Assembly (NCBI GenBank): GCA_025786725.1
Contig: JAHLTZ010000130.1
Span: forward strand, 1-24,398
Direction: 5' to 3'
Length of the DNA: 24,398 bases
Origin: Syncephalis fuscata
Lineage: Eukaryota; Zoopagomycota; Zoopagomycetes; Zoopagales; Piptocephalidaceae
Under the pieces are notes generated by a model that was not told the origin of the DNA, made no database searches, and worked only from the letters and a program-made list of their open reading frames with translations. Numbering within the stretch: the first letter of the stretch is position 1; the number at the start of each line of letters is the position of its first letter. The position numbers were made by a program, and so were the translations under genes. Positions 11,247-21,108 of this stretch are shown here, piece after piece.

Positions 11247-11877
11247 ATTGTGCAATAAAAAAACTGATACGTCAGCCAGCTAGTCCATCTAGCTCTTGGT
11301 CCTTTATTAGTAATCCGGTCACACATAACGGCATTGTTGTTCCGTTCTATATATAAATATAGAATTTAATCCGAGATACCAACAGAGACAGCGTTAATTA
11401 TATTCTTTAGAGTATTATTAAATAAATAATTTTTAGTGGTTAAATAACCTTTATTTTTTAGTACATTCTATATTATACCGACTTGGTGGTGCGATCAACG
11501 TTTGTTATCTACGTTCCATTTATTACTAAATTAAACTCGCGTCTTTATAAATATTGACTGGCAGGGATTATAGTTCACAATCTACGTCATTACATTTCCC
11601 TTTCTCTTTCTTTACACTTGACAGCATATATCCATTGCATATACTTGTACACTCCATATATACTAATTAGATAGTGTCAGTAGTTAGTCAGCTACTAGTC
11701 AACTACAAACACTATTTACACTATGTACTTGCATTGCTTTTTTATATTTACCTTCATCACTCTGATAATTGTTTTTGACAACTTCTTTGACACGATAAGT
11801 ACATTCTGGCTTTTTTTATGTTATATTGAATATATAACTGTCAAAAGCTCGCTGTATACTTTGTTTTTGCTATGGAC
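11247..11877. other. Divergent promoter region left of inverted repeat
   Basis: AT-rich DNA between the start of the enoyl-CoA hydratase gene (minus strand) and the left 0.51-kb repeat. An open frame at 11723-11959 (+) runs into the repeat and has no motif. A 30-base stretch at about 11433-11462 resembles the interior of the foldback element at 17639-17859, but this could be chance in AT-rich DNA. Confidence 0.4.
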
Positions 11878-12387
11878 TGTCATTGCGGGTTATTTGACAA
11901 TAACCTTCAATCTCAACAGTGATAGTGTGTTTTGCTGCTGTCGAGACTGTACACACTGAGGTCAAAACAATTTGCAGTAGCAATCTATGGCAGGCAAAAC
12001 ATACAGTGGCCTTGGTGGCATGTAGTCACCAGTTACTGCGTACATCTGCTGTACACATACAGTAGTAATAGTATAGAAAGCACTGCTATTATAGTCACAG
12101 AATAAGTTTTTAGTGTCGGTGCAGTAGTGTGATTTACCACTCCTACCACTGCCATATATGCACAGCTACTGCACGATGACTATATTGCTTATATACTTTG
12201 TTAACTTTCCAACAATAGAATGATATGCAATAATAAATATAAAATAGTAATGACATGTATGAATAGAGGATATATGCATACTGGATAATGATCTACAATG
12301 ATGAGTATTTTGATAATTGGTGTCATTCACCACTCATCACCATGTTCAATAGACTGAACATTATTAAATGTAGCCATTTGACCATCA
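11878..12387 (+). repeat. Left arm of 0.51-kb inverted repeat around SLA2
   Basis: This 510-base segment is repeated as its reverse complement at 17135-17642 (508 bases). By eye the two copies differ by three substitutions and one 2-base indel, so identity is about 99%. It contains short palindromes: GGTTATT/AATAACC at 11888-11905, GTGCAGTAG/CTACTGCAC at 12119-12174 and TGTTCA/TGAACA at 12343-12360. The termini read TG..CA, as in LTRs, but I see no flanking target duplication and no coding capacity. Confidence 0.97.
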
Positions 12388-12845
12388 AGCTACATTAAAT
12401 ATTTATAGAAATAAAGTTTATTCTTGACCATTAATATAGACTGTATTTATTGTGAATTGTTGTAATGGCAATTTGTTAATTACTTTGTTACGTATAGTAT
12501 CCAGCCTAGGATATTGCCATTTAAAAACGAATTGGATTCAGTGCAAGCGCTATTCAAATCTGTTTAATCCAAGTCTATCTGATTCTTGCATGCTCCTTGA
12601 CTCTTGGCCTATTTGCACGCTGTCACGTCGATCGTTCTACGCTCTTGTCTTCAACTGTACCTATCTTTCATCTTTACACTGCTGTCATTCACTAGCTACT
12701 TTACCGGATAAGACTCTATCTCGACCGGTAGGCATTTCCTGTGTTTGTCCACGTCCATGGTCAGCTAACAATCAACCATTATAACACTTGACGGATTGCG
12801 TATATCATATATATAGAAATATAATACCGATAGGCCATTTCAACT
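12388..12845 (+). promoter_or_regulatory. SLA2 5' flank inside the inverted repeats
   Basis: The 458 bases between the left repeat and the SLA2 ATG should contain its promoter. A TATATATA-type stretch lies at about 12807-12814, too close to the ATG to be sure it is a TATA box. A pyrimidine-rich part covers about 12560-12720. An open frame at 12452-12784 has no recognisable protein character. Confidence 0.4.
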
Positions 12846-15800
12846 ATGGCGACCTATGGCTCCTACAGTTCTCGGTCAGACCGGACAAAGTCTGACCAAG
12901 AGCTAGCACTGCATGTTAAGAAAATGACCTCACCCGATGAGACCTCGCCTAAACAAAAGCATGTCCGTGGTAAGTAGCAGTAGCAGTAGCAGTAATAACA
13001 GTCGTCAGTCTATAATGGTGTAGCTTTATGTCAATACAAACTCGCGCGATAAAGTATTAATATTTTGTATTGAATATAGCCTGTATCGTCTATACATGGG
13101 ACCATAAAACATCCAATCCCATCTGGTCGCAATTAAAAATCCAACCAATTCATGGCGATGAAGTTATGTGTTTCAAAGCGCTTATATCTGCGCATAAAAT
13201 CATCCGCGGTGGCCATCCCAATGTAGGCTTAACATTAATAGTAACATCTGTACAGTTGTTAATATAAATAAACCGATAGACATTAAAAGAAGCGATGCGT
13301 GAGGCACCGTTCTTTGAAACACTTAGTCGTTCCGTATCTGGTGATGGTGTCCGAGGTAATTATCAAATAGGCGTGGCATTACTGTCAGCTATAAATACTA
13401 ATATATAATGTACTATTTAGGCTATGGTACAATGATTCGCGCATATATCAAATTGATTCTAGCCAAACTTGAATTTCATTCACTGCATAGAGATTTCAAT
13501 GGCACATTTGATTATGAAGACTATATCAGTTTAAAGGGCACCGATAATCCTGATGAAGGTTATGAAACAGTCATGGATCTCATGGTGCTACAGGATAAAG
13601 TCGATGCTTTCCAAAAGCTGGTATTTAGACATTTCCGTCCTTCATCCAACAATGAATGTCGTATTGCAGCACTTGTACCAATGGTTGAGGAAAGCTACGG
13701 TATTTACAAGTTTGTTATGAGTATGCTGATTGCATTACATAAATGTAAGTGACTATGGATAGTAAAATTGACTAAGAGCGATAGTAATACAGTCTATTTG
13801 CTAATATTAACTACTTGATTACAGTGACCAACTCGGAGGATGCATTGGCTCCATTAAGACAGCGATTTAATGCACAACATTATGCTCTACTTAAGTTCTA
13901 TTATGAATGTTCAAATCTAAAATATCTGACTAGTCTAATCACTGTACCGAAATTGCCTAATGTAAGTTATCTACAGAACAGTATAATAAGCGATGCCAAT
14001 ATTTGTAATGATATTAGGATCCACCAAATCTATTTGATACACCCAATGCTGTTGTTCCTTATCGTCGACCAGCCACGCCACCACCACCACCACGACAGCC
14101 TTCACCGCCCACACCAGAAGTAGCAATTCGGGCTATTGTATCCGAGACTGAACCGAATCCACGACCTGTAGTCGACTTCTGGAGTGAAGATCAACAAAAA
14201 GATTGATGTAGTTGAACGACAATACACGATTCAGCAACAGAATCTACAGCAACAACAAATGCTATGGCAGCAGCAAATGATGCAACAGCGCTTGCAACAA
14301 CAGCGCGAATTTGATGAACAACAGCGTTTACAAGCAGAACGTGAACGTCTAGCACAAGAACAGTTTGCCCGTGAACAGATGCAGCGTCAATCGCAAGGGC
14401 AGCTACTTGATCTTGAACGAGAATTGCTAAACTATAAAAATCAACATGAACGCGATCAAATGCTTTTAGAGCAATACAATACGGTAAGAGACCAGTAGTT
14501 TTATTAATTAGCAATATTGATTAACATTATTAATTATACAACAAATATTTGTTAATAGAGAATTCGTGCTTTGGAACAAGAAATGAGTCAAATGAATCTT
14601 AATAATCAAGCACGGGATTCCAGTAAGGATTCGTTGATTAAATCACTCCAAGGTAGTGTGTTGACATGGATTGGTGATAATTAAGCTTATTTTATTTATT
14701 AGATCAACTTGCTTTATGGAAATCAAAATATGAACAGTTGGCTAAATTGTACCAACAATTACGCCAAGAGCATTTAGAACTATTGGGCAAGTACAAACAA
14801 GCACAGCAAAAGGTTAAAGATGCGTCGGAAGCATTGGAAAAACTTGAAAAGATGCAAACTGAGATTCGAGTAAGTACTATTAGATAAATAGCTATTTATT
14901 CTAACTAATGAATAATAATCGTTGTTATTAGAACAAGAATCTACAGCTTGCTGATATGATTCGTGAACGTGATCGTATTAAGGCAGATCTGGCCCGACAA
15001 AAGACGGTAAGTTGATGTAATCAATTAAAAGTGGTACTCATTATATTTATATTTATTAAACAGTCGCAACAGGATGAACTTGATCGCTTGAAACGTGAAT
15101 TGGCACAAAGCCAGGCACAGGCTGAAGAATTGGGCAAAGTAAGTTGGTTAAAAAAGTATAAATTATAGATAATTAATTTATGATTTCTGTATAGTCAAAG
15201 AGTGCCGAAGTAGGTGGCATGTTGGCCAAGTTCAATGCTGAGAAAGAAGCATTGGAACGATTAATATCAGAAAAGCAAAATGATATTAATAAATTGCTAC
15301 GTGAATTGAAAGAGCGTAAAGGAGATGTAGAGCGTATGGAGCAGGTACGTATTTACTATTATTAATCTCAATATAAGCCAATGGTATTAAATATGTGGTA
15401 ATAGGCGAAGAATGAAGAAATTGCTATTCTACAAGCTGGTATGGATCAAGGTCTTTTGGCTTTGGCCGATCTACAAAATGTACGTATTATATAGCATTTA
15501 ATCGTCAATTACTTACTAATAGTATATTAACAACAACGATTACTTAGGCATCTTCGTCATCAGAAACTGATTTACGAGCGGCCATGGAAAGACTCAAACT
15601 GGAACATGCTGATCGATTAAGCAAGATTCTAGGTAAGTAATGTGTATAATGAATAATTAATCAATCATTAATCAGTCTAATGATATTAGACAGTATTTTA
15701 TTGGGATGTATTACAAAGGTTGATGAGTCGATCTTTGAACTTGAATCGCCGGCCCATCAAGGCAATCAAACAGCCACACCCGAGTATATACTTACTATGG

Positions 15801-16915
15801 TAGAGAGTGTAAACGATGCCTCTACCGACTTTGCCATTGCTTGTACGCAGCATATTCAAGGACGTGGTGATCAGACTGAGGTTATTGCTAGTGCCACAAC
15901 ATTTGCACAAATTATTGGACAATTACTACACAACGGCAAGGGAGTGACTCGACTGGCCGGTGATGGTAGTGTGGCCGAGAAGCTTATTGATTCTGCAAAA
16001 GGCACGGCCGAGTCAACTCAAAACTTCTTCCATAAGATTCTTTCTAGCAATATGAAAGGCATGCCACAATCAGCACGAGTTGACTCGGTAGCTCATGCAA
16101 ATGTTGAGGTCCAAGATCATTTGGCCACCTTTAGCAGTCTTACCGAATCGCTTATTCCCAAAGAGGCCAGCACGGTGACCGATATGAGTGGTGACGTAGC
16201 CACTATTGTTGAGGATCAAATGGTGGCAGCTGCTCGGGCCATCCAAGAAGCGGCCGATCGTATTGCCGCACTACGTGATAAAACGCACGATCCGCTACTA
16301 TCGGCCAGTGATCGTAGTGTCCACGCGGCCATTCTCGATGCTGTTATGGCTATGATGAACGCCATTGCTAATCTAATTAAATGTGCCACGGATACACAAC
16401 AGGAAATTGTTGCTCATGGACGCGGTAGCAGTACCAGTACCGAATTCTACAAAAAGAATAATCGATGGACCGAAGGACTTATTTCGGCCGCTAAAGCAGT
16501 GGCCACCGCAACGAATACACTTGTCGAAGCGGCCGACGGTGTTATTAACGGCACGCATGACTTTGAATACTTGATTGTAGCATCGAATGAAGTGGCCGCC
16601 GCTACGGTTCAACTTGTGGCCGCAGCCCGTGTCAAATCGGTTGCCATGTCAAAGACGCAAGATAATCTGGAATTGGCCAGTAAAGCGGTGACCGATGCCG
16701 TTAAGGCCCTTGTCAATGCAGTGCGCAGTATAATGAACCAAAAGTCGCAAGAGAAGGATATTGATCTCGAGAAGCTATCGGCGTACGAATTAAAGAAGCG
16801 TGAACTCGAACTACAAGCGGATATTCTACGTCTCAAGCAAGAACTCGATACGCAACATCGTCGACTAGGCGAGATGCGTCGCTACAACTATCACGCTGAG
16901 GAAGGCGCCGAATAA
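12846..16915 (+). CDS. SLA2: Sla2/HIP1-family endocytic actin-clathrin adaptor
   Basis: Fourteen exons: 12846-12969, 13080-13222, 13280-13355, 13421-13744, 13825-13961, 14018-14483, 14559-14652, 14703-14869, 14932-15006, 15064-15138, 15195-15344, 15405-15479, 15548-15632, 15690-16915; introns are 50-110 nt. About 1071 residues result if one extra base is discounted. Sla2 links PtdIns(4,5)P2 membranes and clathrin to actin at cortical endocytic sites. Domains in order: ANTH (about 15-268; KHVRACIVYTWDHK, TNSEDALAPLRQRF, FYYECSNLKYLTSLI), a proline-rich linker, a Q-rich coiled coil from about 330 to 660, and a C-terminal I/LWEQ (THATCH) actin-binding module around 840-1055, including EFYKKNNRWTEGLISAAKAV at about 915-934. 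Exon 6 changes frame near 14184-14211: either one A too many in the A5 run at 14196-14200, or a 28-nt intron (14184-14211). All other junctions are clean. The gene lies between inverted repeats, and AATAAA overlaps the stop. Confidence 0.95.
12970..13079 (+). repeat. AGC/AGT trinucleotide tract in SLA2 intron 1
   Basis: The first SLA2 intron is 110 nt, the longest in the gene. It begins with GTAAGT followed by a run of AGTAGC triplets at about 12972-12993. This microsatellite has likely expanded the intron; no function is visible. Confidence 0.6.
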
Positions 16916-17134
16916 TAAACTAAATGGAATATTCATTTTTAACACTAACTGTATTGCAAATAATGCTTTTTCTTGTTTGTCTATCCACTGATAAATATAT
17001 GTTCTATGATAATGAGTGTGTTTTTGTGCAAATTAGCTCTTAGTCTTTTTAATTGATATTTTGCTATACATTTGTTGTGTTGATGAGCATGTTCTATGAT
17101 AACAAATCTATGATTATTTAATTATATTGTGATC

Positions 17135-17642
17135 TGATGGTCAAATGGCTACATTTAATAATGTTCAGTCTATTGAACATGGTGATGAGTGGTGAATGAC
17201 ACCAATTATCAAAATACTCATCATTGTAGATTATTATCCAGTATGCATATATCCTCTATTCATACATGTCATTACTATTTTATTTATTATTGCATATCAT
17301 TCTATTGTTGGAAAGTTAACAAAGTATATAAGCAATATAGTCATCGTGCAGTAGCTGTGCATATATGGCAGTGGTAGGAGTGGTAGATCACACTACTGCA
17401 CCGACACTAAAAACTTATTCTGTGACTATAATAGCAGTGCTTTCTATACTATTACTACTGTATGTGTACAGCAGATGTACGCAGTAACTGGTGACTACAT
17501 GCCACCAAGGCCACTGTATGTTTTGCCTGCCATAGATTGCTACTGCAAATTGTTTTGACCTCAGTGTGTACAGTCTCGACAGCAGCAAAACACACTATCA
17601 CTGTTGAGATTGAAGGTTATTGTCAAATAACCTGCAATGACA
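17135..17642 (-). repeat. Right arm of 0.51-kb inverted repeat around SLA2
   Basis: Reverse complement of 11878-12387 with about 99% identity, starting 219 bases after the SLA2 stop. The region enclosed by the two arms (12388-17134, 4747 bp) contains only SLA2. The arm stops exactly where a separate foldback element begins: the last four bases, GACA, are shared with that element. Homologous recombination between the arms would invert SLA2 with respect to the HMG-box gene. Confidence 0.97.
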
Positions 17643-17859
17643 ATTTAGATAGTAGTTATTCAAAGTTTTTTTGCTAATAATATTATTGCAATATTAATAG
17701 TATGCTTTATGGTAAAAAATAAAGCTATTTAACCACCAAAACTGCTTATTATCATAGAACCTATTAAGTAAATTTATTTATTACCATAGGGCATATCGTT
17801 AATATTGCAATAACATTATTAGCAAAAAATACTTTGAATAAACTACTATCTAAATTGTC
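17639..17859. mobile_element. MITE-like foldback element with 85-bp TIRs
   Basis: Two long terminal inverted repeats begin with GACAATTTAGATAGTAG and pair over about 85 bases (17639-17723 with 17773-17859), with roughly nine in ten positions matching. A short AT-rich loop separates them. There is no coding capacity, and no clear target-site duplication is visible, so no superfamily can be assigned. Non-autonomous miniature elements have this shape. Its left end abuts the right arm of the SLA2 inverted repeat. Confidence 0.75.
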
Positions 17860-18818
17860 GTGGCATGGTGCTTCTAAGTTGACCCACACAAAGATGTAAC
17901 ATGTTAGCGTGTTTAGAAAGGCAAAACGATGGCCTATTAGCCTGTATAAATAAATAAGACCTCTGCTCTACTACTTAGTGTTTGCAATAAATAAGGGATA
18001 TAGGCCAATATCAATCTGCCTATCTGTATACAATAGGCGCATGGTTATTAGTTACTGCATTTGGTACTATAGTTAGTTATAGTCAGTAATAGTACTATGT
18101 AAATACATAGTCTCTATTACAGCCGTCATTGAGAAAATGGGCAAGGGGCTTGAATATACCATATGCTTCTAGTGTGGTAAAGGCCACTTAGTGATGGCCA
18201 TGGCTGAAAACATAGCTTAATGATCTACATATACGCTGTCAAGGCCACGCACTATACACAGTAACGACAGCCACAGTTATTACACAGAGAGTAGCTATCG
18301 CTGTTAGTGGCTAGGCAGCCTTATCGCATGTACTACTCGCCTTGAAATAGATACCGCGTGTAGTCACAGCAGTTATTCTTGTACACACACACATACACAT
18401 GCTGTGTGCCATCCAGTTTTTTATATCCTTCCAGGGATGCATGGAATAGTAGCAGATTGATAATTATCGTTTGGCCCTGTTACTGCCACGACACTTCATA
18501 GAACCTTACTCACCTTTTCACTTTTATCTTCTATTGCCCACTTCCTCTTTACTAGCCTAAACCAACCACCTTTCTATCAATCCACTCGCTCGTTTATCTA
18601 CGTTAATTTGTCTTTAATCTCTTATAAAACTTCACATCAATTGATAGAACGAATCAGGCTAGAATCGTAACAATAACAGCTCCGCTTCCACCACCTTTAC
18701 CATTATTGCAATAGCAAATATCACCGTAATTAATGAATCAATAGATGCCATTGTGTATGTTTCCCTGCATCTACTTATTACTGAACAACTCGATTAATTT
18801 ACTACATTAATTTGCAAC
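17860..18818. other. Gene-free spacer with hairpins and possible relics
   Basis: No intact gene is visible. A hairpin with ACTATGTA/TACATAGT arms sits at 18093-18110 and extends imperfectly to 18087-18119. At 18164-18190 the plus strand reads like a damaged CCHC zinc knuckle with an internal TAG and a residue missing. The stretch at about 18480-18790 would be the promoter of the following F-box gene. Confidence 0.4.
18087..18119. repeat. Short imperfect palindrome
   Basis: The outer arms TAATAG/CTATTA and the inner arms ACTATGTA/TACATAGT pair around a 2-base loop, with a small mismatch between the two blocks. It could form a hairpin or cruciform. There is no evidence for a function. Confidence 0.5.
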
Positions 18819-20635
18819 ATGAATCATCGTAAATCTCGTTTGGTGGCATTGCCATCGAAAATAATGCTACTTCATTTATTGCCATCGTTAAACACCATCA
18901 CCGACTTAATTAATGTCGCTTGTTGCAGTCGAGAACTCTGGAATCTAATCATCCGTGATAGCTCGAGCGAAGAATGTGAGAGAACGACTTTCTATGGGAA
19001 GGTCGCTATCGTCGAGATTTCAAACCAGACTATGAGGAAAATAAAGCACTGGCTGTAAAACGACTGCTGTGCACACCGGAACAACTCGCCGCAGCGGCTA
19101 ATGTCGACTTTGCAGCTTTAGAATCACCCACACGTGATCTGGCTTTACTCGGCCTGCCCGACCCGTTTGCATCAAAGAACCGCGATAGTATGCGATCATT
19201 TTCCTCTTTGGCCGAAAGTGCCCGCAACGCTGTGCCCGATCCCGAAAGCTGGCTTCAGCTGTATCGGCGACGAGCAATTCAAGGCGAGGCTTGGTGCGGT
19301 GGCGATCTACGTGGTCAATGGGCACCATCGGTATTTGGTGAATCGATTCAAGATGTGTTATACCTCGATATGCGCGATGCCATCCACGAACAGCAAGGTC
19401 ATATTGTACGTCGTGCCCTTGTACAACGTGTGGATGGCAAAGGTTTTCTATTGTTGGAATCGCGAGCTCCACGCGACAATGAACCCATTCGACCCACAAG
19501 CCGTCGTGGTCTAACGACTTTACCACGATGCTGGCGCTGGACTAAAATACGCGATCTGCCGTGGAAAGGCTGGCAAGCTGGCGAAAACGTCAAGTTTGAC
19601 TATCGCGGCAGTGTTGGCATTATTAACGAACAATATGCTGTGATAACAACTAGGTGCTTAAAACCTGGCTCATCAATTGATTGGACCTGGTGCCTACTTG
19701 CTTGGCGGATACGCGATGGCCGTCTATTACAGGCCACAACGCATCTAGCCGACCCGGCTCATCTCGAGCTTGATGGCCGTCTTTTATTGCACACAGAAAA
19801 GCAGCGTAACACCGAACCAGTCGCCGTTCTTCACGATTTGGAAACAATGTCACGCGACGCTTTAAAAATCGATGCCCTTACTGTGGTGCCCAGTAATCCA
19901 GAAATAGCAAGCTCGCCACTTGTCCGCTATAAGCCGCCAGTCGAACGAGGGCCAGTACACACAACACGACGCATTTGCCATTTGCATCGTCTGGCTCAGC
20001 CTTTGGCCACGTTGCACGACAAAAGCGTAGGTGTATTTGAGCACTGGTTTTCGGGCGCCTATTTCCACTGGCGTCTAGTTTCGAGTTGTGGCGAAATGGC
20101 TGTGCGCGAGATTGCATCTGGCAAATGCCGTGGCACTAAAAACGTCATAGCACTTCGGTCCCACTGTGTGGATGACACACTAACGTTAGTGGAGGGCCGA
20201 TTTGAAGACGACGATGGCGGCAGCTACCTTGCTCTATTTCACTATCCAAGAAACGCTTTATATGGGAGCGTGTTGAAACAGGCACCAATATACCGCGTAA
20301 GTCTATCATACTACCATCTTATAACGTGGTGCTTCGTCAATTGACGGACACTATCGTCGCTATTGATCTGAAAACCGGCGAGGTAAGCCGCTGGATTCCA
20401 ATTGAAGAAAACATGATGCACCAGCCTGTCGATTGCTGGGATCTTTATGCTTTGTTGGTTCTCTTGGCGCGAACAGCATGCCATCATTCTGGATGCTGCT
20501 ACCGGCCAGATCTATTATCATCAGTTTCCTATTCCTACCGTGGCTCATGGGCCAAACTTTATTGCTATTCAAGGTCAACTTTGCTATTACTCTTATGCTG
20601 GGCTGTTAATGACCGAGCCCAATTGTCCTGTATAA
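18819..20635 (+). CDS. F-box protein with beta-propeller-like C-terminus
   Basis: This single-exon gene would encode about 605 residues once three single-base frame breaks are allowed for. F-box proteins recruit substrates to SCF ubiquitin ligases through Skp1. The F-box is near the N-terminus (about residues 10-45; LPSKIMLLHLLPSLNTITDL, then ACCSRELW), followed in another frame by FLWEGRYRRDF, typical of the segment after an F-box. The C-terminal part has repeats such as TIVAIDLKTGEVSRW and AIILDAATGQIYY, resembling quinoprotein/WD-type propeller blades. Frame changes lie near 18985-18995 (one base short), 20240-20246 (one base short) and 20437-20446 (one base too many). The total length becomes divisible by three after the net +1. 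Long open stretches (384 codons from 19190) argue for a gene with sequence errors rather than an old pseudogene. The gene converges with the seven-helix gene. Confidence 0.7.
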
Positions 20636-21108
20636 CTTTTTTTACATTTTACTACTAGCTTCAGAAATGCTATTTACTAAGACACTATACGATTTATTGC
20701 AATTCAAAGCACATACACATACAAATACACACACACACACAGATATATATTATATAAAGACTTCTTTTGACTAACCTTACAGTTACAAAATATAAAGATA
20801 TTTACTTCACACTGGTGGCTACATGTTGCTGATGATTATGATTTTATGATAGTGTAATGAGATACTTACTTATTTAAAGTGACTTTTTAAGCATAATACA
20901 GTGCCCAAGTTAATTTACGGCCGGGTATTTAATTGTAGGTTAATTCAATAGACGGCTTTTATTAGATTGGAATAATATAATTCTAATTGCCATAAAATAA
21001 ATCATAACAAAGCCTGCTTTGTATTTTATCAAGATAGTCCAATATTCAATAATCGTTGTGTATAATGTGTGTATGTTGTGTAACTATATAAACCGGATAA
21101 TATATTCG
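20636..21108. other. Convergent 3' spacer with CA repeat
   Basis: This holds the 3' UTRs of two converging genes. A CA dinucleotide tract sits at about 20726-20740, followed by TATATATTATATAA. Nothing else is recognisable. Confidence 0.5.

Noticed and set aside
11433-11462. Second copy of the foldback element left of the inverted repeat
   Set aside because: Only about 30 bases resemble the element interior and the terminal repeats are absent; chance in AT-rich DNA cannot be excluded, so no feature is called.
12452-12784. Open frame of 110 codons upstream of SLA2
   Set aside because: It has no motif, a pyrimidine-rich low-complexity composition, and lies in the SLA2 promoter region.
14184-14211. 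A 28-nt SLA2 intron as the preferred model
   Set aside because: It fits the phase, but all other confirmed introns are 45 nt or longer, and a one-base homopolymer error explains the break as well; kept only as an alternative.
15680-16915. A separate 411-residue gene starting at ATG 15680
   Set aside because: The ATG lies inside the last SLA2 intron; splicing at 15689/15690 joins the I/LWEQ exon to the coiled coil in frame, as expected for Sla2.
19098-19853. Several long minus-strand open frames opposite the F-box gene
   Set aside because: They mirror the GC-richer coding strand of the F-box gene and contain no recognisable motif.
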